From Lineus longissimus (lineage: Eukaryota; Nemertea; Pilidiophora; Heteronemertea; Lineidae), in the NCBI RefSeq assembly GCF_910592395.1, contig NC_088309.1, positions 12,838,599 to 12,902,598 on the forward strand: DNA of 64,000 nt, in the 5' to 3' direction. A program made the translations under genes and the position numbers. Shown in pieces: positions 1 through 11,000 of the stretch (its first letter is position 1; every line of letters begins with the position of its first letter). The notes under the pieces are model-generated. The model was not told where the DNA came from. It saw only the letters and a list, made by a program, of their open reading frames with translations, and made no database searches.

Positions 1-356
1 GGTGCTGTTTAAATGTTATTGAGCGTGTGATTTTGAGAAAGCGCGAGCGTGTTTGTCCGGAAATAGATCATCCGCGAAACGGAATAGACTTCACTCCTCC
101 ATACGTGTACTGTGTGGGCCCGTGGGGGATATCGAATTTGCTGCCAAGCAACTTCAAATTTCTAATATATTTCTTTATATCTTCCTGTTCTCTCCCTTCT
201 TCCCAATACTGGCGGTAGAAGATTCCAGCAATACCCCCAAGTACAAGTGGGAGCTATCAAATTTGCTGACAAGCAAATTTCAAATTTCTAGTTAATTTTA
301 ATATTTGAAAGCATTTAAATAAATTTATTAATAAAATGGTCATAATTTTGTAATTA

Positions 357-2507
357 CTAATTTCTTTTGGCCTTACCGTGTGTGCTAGCTTTCTTGATGG
401 GACGAACAGAGTAAGCCCCCTTCTTGACTTTTGGAAATATGATTGACCATCTTTCATCACCTGTGCTTGTTACTGCCTGGTCTTTGTTTCCATTCTCATT
501 GTTGTGTAGTCCTGCTAGGTACAACCTGAAAGTAATTGTTAGAGAAGTAAGTACAGGATGCACCATTAAAAAAAGCGACATGTTGTGTATGTCTTCATAT
601 TACAGTATTCATTGGTGTATTATGTAATGAAATATTTCATCACCTAAATGTTAGAGAATGGATGTTTTACCTGCTTTTCATTCCTTCATGATCGAAATGC
701 AGCTGCTTTGGGGCGAAGTGGTTTATGACACTATGGAAAGCCTCAAGTCCGGACGTCTGCTTCCCACATGAGAGCTTTCCAATATCATTCACGAATCGGG
801 TTGCCGTTATCACCTTGGTCACTTTGGTGGACACTTTGGTTCCTGGAATTTAAAGGGGAAATGGTCAATCATGTCCACATTACTATGATGCAATTCTGCC
901 ATGGAGATAACTTAGGCAGCTAATAAATTTAGATGTACAGTTTGGTATAAAATCATTTTTGCATCCATCTGTATACTAACATTAGAACATCGACAATTTC
1001 TCAGAGTTGCTGACAGAACCAACTTGGGGTGTCTCTATCTCTTGGGGCAAAGGGAGATTAGAAAGTGACACAAGGTCTTACCTGCTTCAAACCACTTCTT
1101 GTTTCTCATTGCATTTTTCCTTATTCTTTTTGTGAGCACATTTGGGGAATAATTCTCCATGGCCTGTATGGACATTGTGCATGTGGTCATCCAGAGACAA
1201 CCACTTTGCCTTGAGTAGTGCGCTGTCCCCTTCCGGTGTTTTTGATGCAATGAAATACACATGATTCATCATGGACTTGCACCAGTCTGCTGCTAGTTGG
1301 CAGTCCTTTTCCTTTGAAATCTTGAGGATTTTCTTCTTCAGATCTGGAAATATAAAAAAAGGAAAACACACCTTATGATAAAAAATATTTTTGCATCAAT
1401 GAATGGGTTATTGGATTAGTAGGCCTGGTGGCCATAGAAAACATGCCATGATGAAAAGCATGCAGTCATGCAGGGGTTCGTTGGGGGTATGCCTGTATGC
1501 CTATAATCGACTCACTCTTGGCAAGGTGCCACACATCAAAGAAGTGTTTCGTTTCAGGAAGGTTCTCGCGCAGCCATTTCGCAATCATAACGTGGCGATC
1601 TGTAATGATGCTGTACATAACAATCCCTTCCTCTTGCAGAACTTTGGTGCATCGAATTAGACCCTCTTTTTCCATGTGAACTGATGATTTCACCTCAGTA
1701 GACTAGAATGAGATATACATGTAATGAGGTGTATTAATGATACATGTAGATGATAGCCAGCATTTGCCAGGTGCTCAAATACAAAACAATTGAATATTCA
1801 TGTATTGCAATACTGACCTGAACAAGTTCGATGTCCAGGATTTTCTTCATCTCCAGATCCATGAGTGTATAGCAGCCATACTTTGCTGAATGCCCAGGTG
1901 TATCAGAACGCCCATCACCTCCAACCACCAAGGGATAATCTGCTTCCTTCACAGCATCCAAGATTTCTCTCTGCTCTTGTCTCCATGCATCCTGAACAGC
2001 TGGCCAGAGGAACCGTGAGTGATGTACAAAAAAAGTGTTCCTATGGATGGACTGGCAACCAAGGATTCTCATCACCTGCAGGATTTTGGATGGAATTGCC
2101 CCAGAAAATAAAATGGCGCTTGATAGGAGAACATTCCCTGCTGGGATCCTATTGTACATTGGTTGACTGTTCCAAGTTCTGTAATGATAGAAATATGTTT
2201 TTGTTTAATAAGACATGTAATAACTCTAAGTCCAATTAGTTTGGGTAGGCCTACATAACAAACTTCAAAGTTCGTTTGCTTCCAAAAAACGTATTTGACT
2301 GAGGTTTGAAATCTGTGAGGTCCCGGCAGCAAAAACAAAATCCGCTCGCGTCCTAGCAACCAGTGAACACCAACATCTGAAGCGATCCGGTGACTTATCC
2401 TGTTTGGGGAACTCAAAGACAACGATGTTATCCCTGAATTTGGATTTATTACAGTTCCAAGCTGCACAGCGATTACCTCCATCCTTTCTAGACTTTTTTG
2501 CCTCCAT
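357..2507 (-). pseudogene. THAP/DDE transposase-like gene, six exons, one frameshifted
   Basis: Read on the - strand, exons are about 2507-2268 (THAP-like start), 2166-1818, 1702-1516, 1343-1082, 842-671 and 525-357. From 2166 onward the junctions have GT/AG signals and compatible phases. Exon 1 starts MEAKKSRKDGG and has a THAP-like C-x4-C pair (RCAAWNC) and a FPKQD stretch, but the usual downstream C-x2-H half is missing before its stop. Later exons carry RNase H-fold transposase-like blocks: VVGGDGRSD, ITDRH followed by FFDVWHLAK, and SGLEAFHS, which I take as candidate D, D and E positions. Exon 1343-1082 has 262 nt, one more than the phases of its neighbours allow, so there is a one-base shift near the A-run at 1110-1135. 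A - strand AATAAA lies near 320. Kolobok-like or MULE-like origin is possible. A sequencing error or a domesticated gene cannot be excluded. Confidence 0.65.
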
Positions 2508-2795
2508 CGTACGGTCAAATTATTTGTCAAACATAGGAAGTATAATAGTCAAAATCAGCGAGAAGAAACACGGGCGAAATGTACACAACATGCACAATGG
2601 ATATGATGGAGCTATAAAGCGGTCTACCTGAGCGCGAAGAGGATACACGGTAATACGTCATCAACATGGCGGCGCATTTATGTAGCAGACGATGATTTCA
2701 GGCCTGTATAGCCAGTTGCAGATGTGGCTCTAATATAACAGTGAACGAGTGTAAAAGATAAAATACGCTTTTGAATGTTTTTATTAATCACATGT

Positions 2796-3686
2796 TTACA
2801 TATGTGTATGGAAAAATCGGTTTTTATTTACATTGTGCTTTGCCTTTAAATCCGACATATCCACCTGGACAACAGTTGACAAAAGATTAAGACGATTTAA
2901 CAGATCTTCCTCGAGGTCATAACCCTTACTATAAGTATCCTCTAAGTCAGCAATATTTTCCTGTAATTGAACAATGTTAGCGTTGTTTTCCTTTAGGCCT
3001 GCCATAGCATTTTTAATACGGTTCCCTGTGGAAGTCATATAAATACTCAGTAGATCATCATGTTGCCTAATTTGGTAATTTTCCAGCCCGGTCTGCTTTT
3101 CCAATTTTATAATATGCTTAGACAAAAGTTCGACATCAGCAGTACTTGCTGTGCCAAAAATTGATTTTGAAATTTCCCCGATAAATGAAAGTGGGGCAGA
3201 TCTACGATCCCTTACGGTTGGTTTAGACAGAGGACCAGGCCTCGGAGATGAAGTGTTAATGAGACTACGGTACGTCTCGGTATTATTATTTATCCTATGT
3301 GCCAAATCTTGGCGTTGAGCTGAAAGTTGAGTTAAAAACTTTTTAATACTTGTACAGTCATCTGAATCATCCCTACAATCTGGCATAGTGATTTGTTTGT
3401 AATCTGAATCATCCCTACAATCTGGCATAGTGATTTGTTTGTAATCAGGGTTAATCCAAGGAATAGCGAATGTGTGCATCCACAAGGAGGCACCATTATC
3501 AATGGCTCCGACATGATACATTGCCGTGCCATAATTTTGGCGAAGGATAGGCGTTCTCTTTGCTCCTGCGATATCGTACAGTGCCAAGCTGATGGTGACG
3601 AGAAACAGCAACTGACTCATCTTGGTTCCCCGGGATCTGTCCACCAATAATACGCAACCGCGGGGCTGAGTTGACATCTTCCTCAT
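2796..3686 (-). pseudogene. Truncated F-type envelope-like glycoprotein ORF of an endogenous retroelement
   Basis: This 296-codon ORF resembles the N-terminal part of the envelope/fusion proteins of errantivirus-like retroelements and baculovirus F. A signal peptide fits best if translation starts at the second Met (residue 23, base 3620), where a hydrophobic stretch of about 18 residues follows. A basic furin-like site RDRR lies at residues 159-162 and is followed by a fusion-peptide-like segment with the FIG...FGT pattern, then a heptad-like helical region. The protein stops about halfway through the expected length and has no C-terminal membrane anchor, so it is broken. Residues 81-108 are an exact 14-residue tandem repeat. 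No gag, pol or paired LTR was recognised nearby. The family call comes from motif layout only. Confidence 0.6.
3361..3444. repeat. Exact 42-bp tandem duplication inside the envelope-like ORF
   Basis: The segment 3361-3402 is repeated at 3403-3444 with no mismatch. As 42 is a multiple of three, the reading frame is kept and 14 residues, including a Cys, are doubled. The lack of divergence indicates a recent duplication. Confidence 0.9.
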
Positions 3687-4797
3687 TGACTAGCGCGGAA
3701 GACTTCTTTCTGGTACAACGTTTATTCAACAGGCAGAATGGCAGTACTTCTGACCTTGGTGAGGGTTCTGACTCGGGCAGTCGGCACTAAATGGGACCGA
3801 AGTCGTGGATAGGCTAGGCAACCTTGAGTGAGCCAGAACTGACTGATTTGCAGTGAAAACTCACTGATATATATACAGAAATTGGGCCCAGCCTAAGGTT
3901 CCCTGAGTCGAGCCTGCACCAAAGCCATACATGATGTTGTAAATCATACATAAACTACATATTCCAAATCATGAAATCAGATAAATATTACCCCCCCCCC
4001 CCCCCCCCCCATCCCAAGGTTATGTAACAGCAACAGGTGGATATCGATAACCGGATTCCCATCAGCTTGTTGGCAGGAATATCCCAGTGCACTGTTCTAT
4101 CAACAGGCCTGTGAATTCCTGACAACCAGAGTTGGAATACTGTAGCTGATGCAACCTCCATGATTACCAATACCCAAATTATAGTATGCCCATGACTCAT
4201 GAATCTGCTGAATTATTTAGTATATATGATTGCACTCGTAATATGTGTAATGTTACCCTTTGGTATCACTACTTTACCCAGGATTCTGACCTGATTATCA
4301 CTGTAGTAGAACTAAACCGAGGGTGGGGGACCAGACAAAAAACACCTTTGGCTGAAAATGTCAAGGTTTTGGGTGATTTAGCCATCTCAAAATGTTGCGG
4401 GCCAAGATGAGTTTTTGTGAAACCTTGCAATGATTTTATGCTTGATAGCAAATGGTTTCGCAATAACTTTTTATTGTTGGCCATTTCGCTGTTCAAATGA
4501 CAAAATCTAGAGAGGCTTTTCTGACTTCATGTGCAGATGGTACCTGAATTAATTAATAATCTGGGAATTACATGAGCACAAAATGTTATCATTGTGAAAA
4601 ACCATAAATATGGGAGCCACGCTGAGTGAGTGTGGTATGTAGTGCCTTGGATTCTTGGCTAGCGGTCAAGAGGTGAATGGCTCAAACCCCACACTTGGCA
4701 TGAAACTCTAGGCAGGTCTCTTTGTTGCACTTAAAGTGGGGTTGGAAACAATGTAGAGGAATAACTAGTGGAATCTTTATCTTTTCCTATCTTTTAG
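3687..4797. other. Non-coding stretch with poly-C tract and tRNA-like SINE fragment
   Basis: There is no supported exon. On the - strand a TATATATA near 3870 and an AATAAA near 3725 lie upstream of the envelope-like ORF and could be LTR remnants, but no second copy was found. A run of 20 C occurs at 3991-4010. Around 4645-4700 a segment with a GGCTCAAACCCCAC-like B box resembles the head of a tRNA-derived SINE. The first INO80B exon should lie upstream of 4798 but could not be identified here. Confidence 0.4.
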
Positions 4798-5006
4798 ACT
4801 ATGCCGATGATGATGTCACTACCACCACCAATACATCCAGCATTCCAGTCCTTATGCCTGGACTCTCTGCACTGCTTAAGAAAAAGCAAGAAAAGCATGA
4901 GTCTGATGAGGAATCCGCCTGGCTGAAGGCTTTGGAAGCTGGCGAACTCGACGACAATGGAGAAATTAAGAAAGAAAAGAATCCTAAACTGCTTACAGCC
5001 AGACAG
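4798..5006 (+). CDS. INO80B: INO80B exon, acidic/PAPA-1 start
   Basis: The exon follows the acceptor CTTTTAG and enters with two bases of a split codon, then reads YADDDVTTTT through WLKALEAGELDD to LLTARQ before GTATTT. It leaves in phase 0. No in-frame Met suits a protein start, so at least one upstream exon is required. Confidence 0.85.
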
Positions 5007-8000
5007 GTATTTTAAGTGACAAAAATCGAGATTGAGAGAGAATGACCTAAAATGAACACAGATCGCTATAGAGTATTACCTTCAATAGCAAATGTTACAA
5101 TTTGATGTCGCTATAATAATGCCGTCAATACATACAATTTGGTATAATTGTGATTTTGAACAATTTATCCCATCATTTTGAAATTTCACCTGATGGTACT
5201 TGCATTAAAAGAGGTTTACATCGAAGACTAAAATATGCCGATTGCGCTGGCTGAGTGGTTAAGGTGTCCTCCTCCTGAGGTGGTTGTACATTTGAGCCCC
5301 ATTGGTAGCTCTTGCCAATATGGCATGTTGGTTACCAACCAGCTAATGTAGGGTACAAATTGCTTTTTCACCAGGTGGCTGGCATTTCACTCCTTTAGTG
5401 CCAACATGGTAGATCTACAATGTATTTTAGTTAGTGCGACATTGCCAACATCGTAGACCTACAACCTACTTTATATTAAAAAAATTTATGCTGATCTCAG
5501 ATGGCAGGGCGTTTGTATAATGGTTCTAAGATATCGTCTGCTCAGTTCACTCTGCACGTGTTTCAGTCATTCTGTGCCATGCAGAGAAGGGGGTCATTCT
5601 ACCATTGGAATGACATCATTGATATTGAAACACGCGGCTGTACTGCATAATGTGGGAAAAAATCCTTGCACAGGAGAGTGTTTTCGTCTCTTCTACTCCA
5701 TAACAAATACTAATGCATCTTGGATGAAATATTAATTAGGAGACTTCAGATAAGAATATAAGTTTTTATGAGTATAGCTTATTTATTAGCTCACCTCTTA
5801 GCAGAGGTGAGCTTATCCCATACCGTGGCGTCCGTTGTCCGTCGTCGTCGTCGTCGTCCGTCGTCGTCCGTCGTCCGTTAGCAGGGCACGTTTCGTAACT
5901 GTTAGAGCTATTGATTTGAAACTTGGTACACATGTACCCTTATGTAATGACACCTTGGAGACCAAGTTTCGGTCCGATTCGTTTCATGGTTTGGCCACCA
6001 GGGGGCCAAACGTTAAAAGTGAAAATATGCAATATCTCCCTTAATAGTAGTCGGGAAATTTTGAAAAAAATATGGTAGGTACTTCTAGCAAAGGTGCATC
6101 ATATATCCTCCGGGTTTTTGATTTGACCTCCTTTTCAAGGTCACAGAGGTCAAATGGTGTAAATTGGCCATTAGGATGTAACGATGGCACGTTTCTAAAC
6201 TGCAATGACTATTGATACCAAATTTGGTACACATTTACCCCTTAGTCAGGTGATCTCAGGGACCGAAGTTTGGTCCAATATGATTCACCACTTGACCACC
6301 AGGTGGCAAAATCCAAAAACCTTAAAAATGTGATTATTCCTTAACTTCTTGCCCGATTGCCACCAATTTGATATCATGGGTACATCTAACCACCATACAG
6401 TATATGTCACACAGGTTTTTAATTTGACTTTCTTGTCAAGGTCACAGAGGTCAAATGGCGTAAATTCGCCGTCAGGCCGTAACTATGGCACGTTTCTTTA
6501 CTGCAATGACTATTGATCACAAATTAAGTACACATGTACCCCTTGGTCAGGTGATCTCAGGTACCGAAGTTTGGTGCGATCTGATTTGCCGTTTGGCCTC
6601 CAGGGAGGGGGCCAAATCCTAAATTCTTCAAAATGCCATTATTTCTAGTAATGACTTGCCCGATTGGCACCAATTTTATATCATAGGTACATCTAATTCT
6701 AACAACCATTCAATGTGTCACCCGGGTCTTCTTTGATTTGACCTGCTTTTCAAGGTCACATAGGTCGAATGTACTGTAAATGGGCCATTTTGGGGAAATT
6801 GTAATTGCTTGGACCTACATCAAACCTAACACTACATGACACAATACCATGCTCTTTATCCATCTTTCCTCCACATGAGGTGAGCACAATGGCCCTGGCC
6901 ATTTCATTTAATTTTCTACAGTTTTTTTTAAAAACTTTTAAAAGCTGGCCAAATTTGGGTTAAAATATGAAATAACCTCGGGCAGTGAAAGAGTTAAAAA
7001 CAACTTTACAGGTAAAGAGTGTCTCACAAGCCAAATCTAGCTGGCATTTTCATCAGTGGTGACACTTCAATAAACAACTGAACAGGTTAAAATACACGAT
7101 GGCTGCCTGACATCCGTCATATATATTTTGTGGACATCACTCTTTCAAGAATCCCAGTGGCAGATGTCCGTCAATACAGCCCAACTCGGCAATAATGAAT
7201 TCCTGGCAATAACGAACACTACCATAATATGGACCCCACTTTTGGCTCACCGTAAGGGGAGTCTATACGATGGCGCTGTGTCCGTCGGCGGCGGCGGTGT
7301 CGTCGTCGTCCGTCAGAACCTGTTTCAGAAACCGTGGCACGTTTCTTAACCGCTAGGGCTATGAACTTGAAACTTTGTACACAGCACCCCCTAGGTCAGG
7401 TGACCTCTGACACTGAATTTCGGTCCGATCTGATTCTCAACTTGGCCACCAGGGGGCCAAATGTCGATATCTAAAAAGTGTGATATCTCGCTTATTCGTG
7501 ACTTGTTTTCGATGAAACTTTTGTTGTAGGTACTCATAGCAAATATACATCTTATATCATACTGGTTTTTAATTTGACCTACTTTTCAAGGTCACAGGGG
7601 TCATATGGCGTAAATTGGCTGTTAGAGTGTAAACTATGGCACGTTTCTTAACCACTAAAGCTATGAACTTGAAACTTGGTACATATAACCCCCTATATCA
7701 CATAGCCTCTGGTGCTGAATTTCAGTTTGATCTGATTCTCAACTTTGCCACCAGGGGGCCAAAAGTGGAAATCTAAAAAGTGTGATATCTCGCTTATGAG
7801 TGACTTGTTTTCGATAAAATTTTTATGGTAGGTACTCTTAGGAAGAATGCATCACATATCTTACGGGTTTTCAATTTGACGTACTTTTCAAGGTCACAGA
7901 GGTCAAATGGCGTAAATTGGCCGTTAGAGTGTAACTATGGCACGTTTCTTAACTGCTGAAGCTATGAACTTGAAACTTGGTACACATGACCCCCTAGGTC

Positions 8001-11000
8001 AGATGACCTGTGACACTGATTTTGGTCGGTTTGATTCTTAACTTGGCCACTAGGGGGCCAAAACCAAAAATTAGAATAGTGCCATATCTCGCTAATTACT
8101 GATTAGTTTTTGGTAAAAATTTTATGGTAGATACTCTTAGCAAGGATACATCACATATTCGGGTTTTTGATTTGACGTACTTGTCAAGGTCACAGAGGTC
8201 AAATGCAATAAATTGGCCATTTGAGCTTAACTGTGGAACGTTTGTTAACCCCGAAGACTATGAACTTGAGACTTTGTACAATGGACCCCCTAGGTCAGTT
8301 GACCTCTGACCCTGAATTTCAGTCTGGTCTGATTCTCGACTTGGCCACCAGGGGGCCAAAAGTGAAAACCTAGAAAGTGTGATATCTCGCTTATTAGTGA
8401 TTCGTTTTCAATAACCTTTTTATGGTAGGTTCTCCTAGCAAGGATACATCACATATCGTATGAGTTTTTGTTCTCACCTGCTTTTCAAGGTCACAGAGGT
8501 CAAATGGCATAAATTGGTCGTTTGATTGTAACTATGGCATGTTTCTTAACCACTAAAGCTATGAACTTGAAATTTGGTACACATGACTCCCTACGTCATG
8601 TCACCTCGGACACCGAATTTCGATCTGATCTGGTACTCAACTTGGCCACCTGGGGCCAAAACTAAAATAGGTAAAAAGTGCAATATCTCGTTTATTAGTG
8701 ACTTGTTTCTGATGATATTCTTATGGTACTTACTCCAAGCAACGATACATCACATGTCATACCGACTTTGGTTTGACCTATACACTATACATGTACAATG
8801 TTTCTTAACCTTGATGAATTCCAAAGCACCAAATATCTATACGGTGATCACAATGGCCCCTGGCCGTTTCATTCATAAGCTCAAATATGCTTCACACCTA
8901 CTTTTTCCCTTGCAGAGAGCGTTGGTACAAGGTCGCCAAGAAAAGGAACTTGTACAACTCCCATCAGGTAAGTAACGTCACCATTGCGTCATTCACCGAT
9001 TTATGATATCGCGCTGCAAAAATCATGACCTCGTCCGCGGCATGCCTTGAAAATGGCTTCTGGCAAGGACCCATGAAAATTAAGATTCGCTTTTTTTGAG
9101 AGCGCGGACAAGTATCTATTCCATTCGACATTTAGGTTTCCTTAATCTATTAATGACAAGAATGAATACCATAAATGTTGCATTTGTTTTCGCTTTTATC
9201 AATGTGGTGAATGAACACGCCCCCTAAAGTGGTTGCCGCTGTTCATTTTCACGCAGCATGATCACCCACATTATGATATGACTGTCATAGCCAAAATATA
9301 ACTGCTAATAATGACACAACGGCTATAAAAGCTAGAGGGGTATTGTCGAGGCAGGCGCCGTCTGTCCGTTGGACCGTTGAACTCCGTTCCAGAGCCTGTC
9401 TCCATAACAATAAATGCTAGGCATTTCATCTCTGGGTGGTTTGAAGATCTTATGGTACCATTGTGCCTTTCGGCAGTTATGACGATTTTCAAACTACGCT
9501 CGGCCCAGGGGGCGCTTCATTAAAACTACTTTTAGCTATATCTCATGAATCATGCTCGCTAAAAACATGAATTTTTTACTTTGGACACTGCTCATGAGAC
9601 TACATCACATAAAACCCAGGTTTTTGATTTGACCCACTTTTCAAGGTCACAGGGGTCAAATAGCCGAAATTGACCGTAATTGGTTTCCACAACATATCCC
9701 CACAGCTGTTGAGGCAAGGCTTTTCATCTGCGGGTGGTTTGAAGGTCTTATGGTCCCATTGTGCCTTTCCTTAGTTTTGAAATTTTTTTAACTACATTCG
9801 GTCCCAGGGGGTGCTTTATGTGAAAAAACTACTTTTGCCTATCTCATGAATCATGCTAGCTAAAATCATGAAATATTATTACTGTGGACACTGCTCATGA
9901 GACTGCATCACATAATACCCGGGTTTTTGATTTGACCTATTTTTCAAGGTCACAGATGTCAAATGACGTATATTGGCTGTTAGAGTGTAATTATGGACAA
10001 ATTTTCTTAATTGCTATGCTATTGACTTTGGTACACATGACCCTCTCGGATTCTTGACTTGGCTGGCTGAAACGGAAAAGCTAAAAATTGCAATATCTCA
10101 CTTATTATGACTCTAGCTCTCTCTCGAGTGGAAGTCAGTATTGTTGTTGCTCGGCTGAGTTGAAAGTTTCTCATACACTCACGTTACCTCAGAAATACAT
10201 TAGCTTTTGTCAACGATTTAGGCCAATCTACGGCATGCACATGAAATCTAACGAGCATATTTTTCGCTCGCCTTGAAAACATTCCTGGGTCATTTCTATG
10301 AAATTGTGATGAGATAATTGACTTAGCCAGGGAAGTAAATCGCTCTGCTGAACTCTTATGAATAGAAACTACTAACATTCCGAAGGTGTGCCTCCCAGAG
10401 CATGCTCTCCCGCTTCACTGCTGCTTTGTTACTTTGTAAGAGCGGGGGACATATGGCGAAGGGAATGGCCAAATTTATGTCATATGTTTTGTTTTGGGTA
10501 CCTGTTTTTAGCTCACATGGGTGAGCTTATGTCATCACGTCCTGTGCGTCTTCCGTCCGTCCGTCCGTCGGTCGGTCCGTTGTCTGTCAACAATAGGGGC
10601 ACGTTTGCTCACTATTGAGTCTAGAAAGTTGAAACTTGGTGTGAGGATGTCTTATGACAACATGACTTAACACCAAAAAAATCATTGCCAGTTGACCTAC
10701 TTTCTGGGCTCCAGGCGGCCATCTTTGAAAACCTTATTTTGTCAATATCTCATGAACGCTGATAACTAGAACAATGAAATTTTTACTGTCAACACTTCTG
10801 ATGAGACTACGTGACAGTGTACGGATTTTTGATTTTACCTACTTTTGAAGGTCACAGAGTTCAAACTCTTATTGGGCATCTGTACATATTAACAAAACTC
10901 TGGTCAATGTGACCTACTTTTCAGGTGTAAGTAGGTCAGGTCATAAAACTCAATGTCAGTTATATCAAGAAACCTTCACTGTATGATCCTCAAAGATGCA

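Noticed and set aside
5788-5813. Hairpin AGCTCACCTC...GAGGTGAGCT as a terminator or riboregulator
   Set aside because: It recurs at the start of every F1 copy and is better explained as an element terminus.
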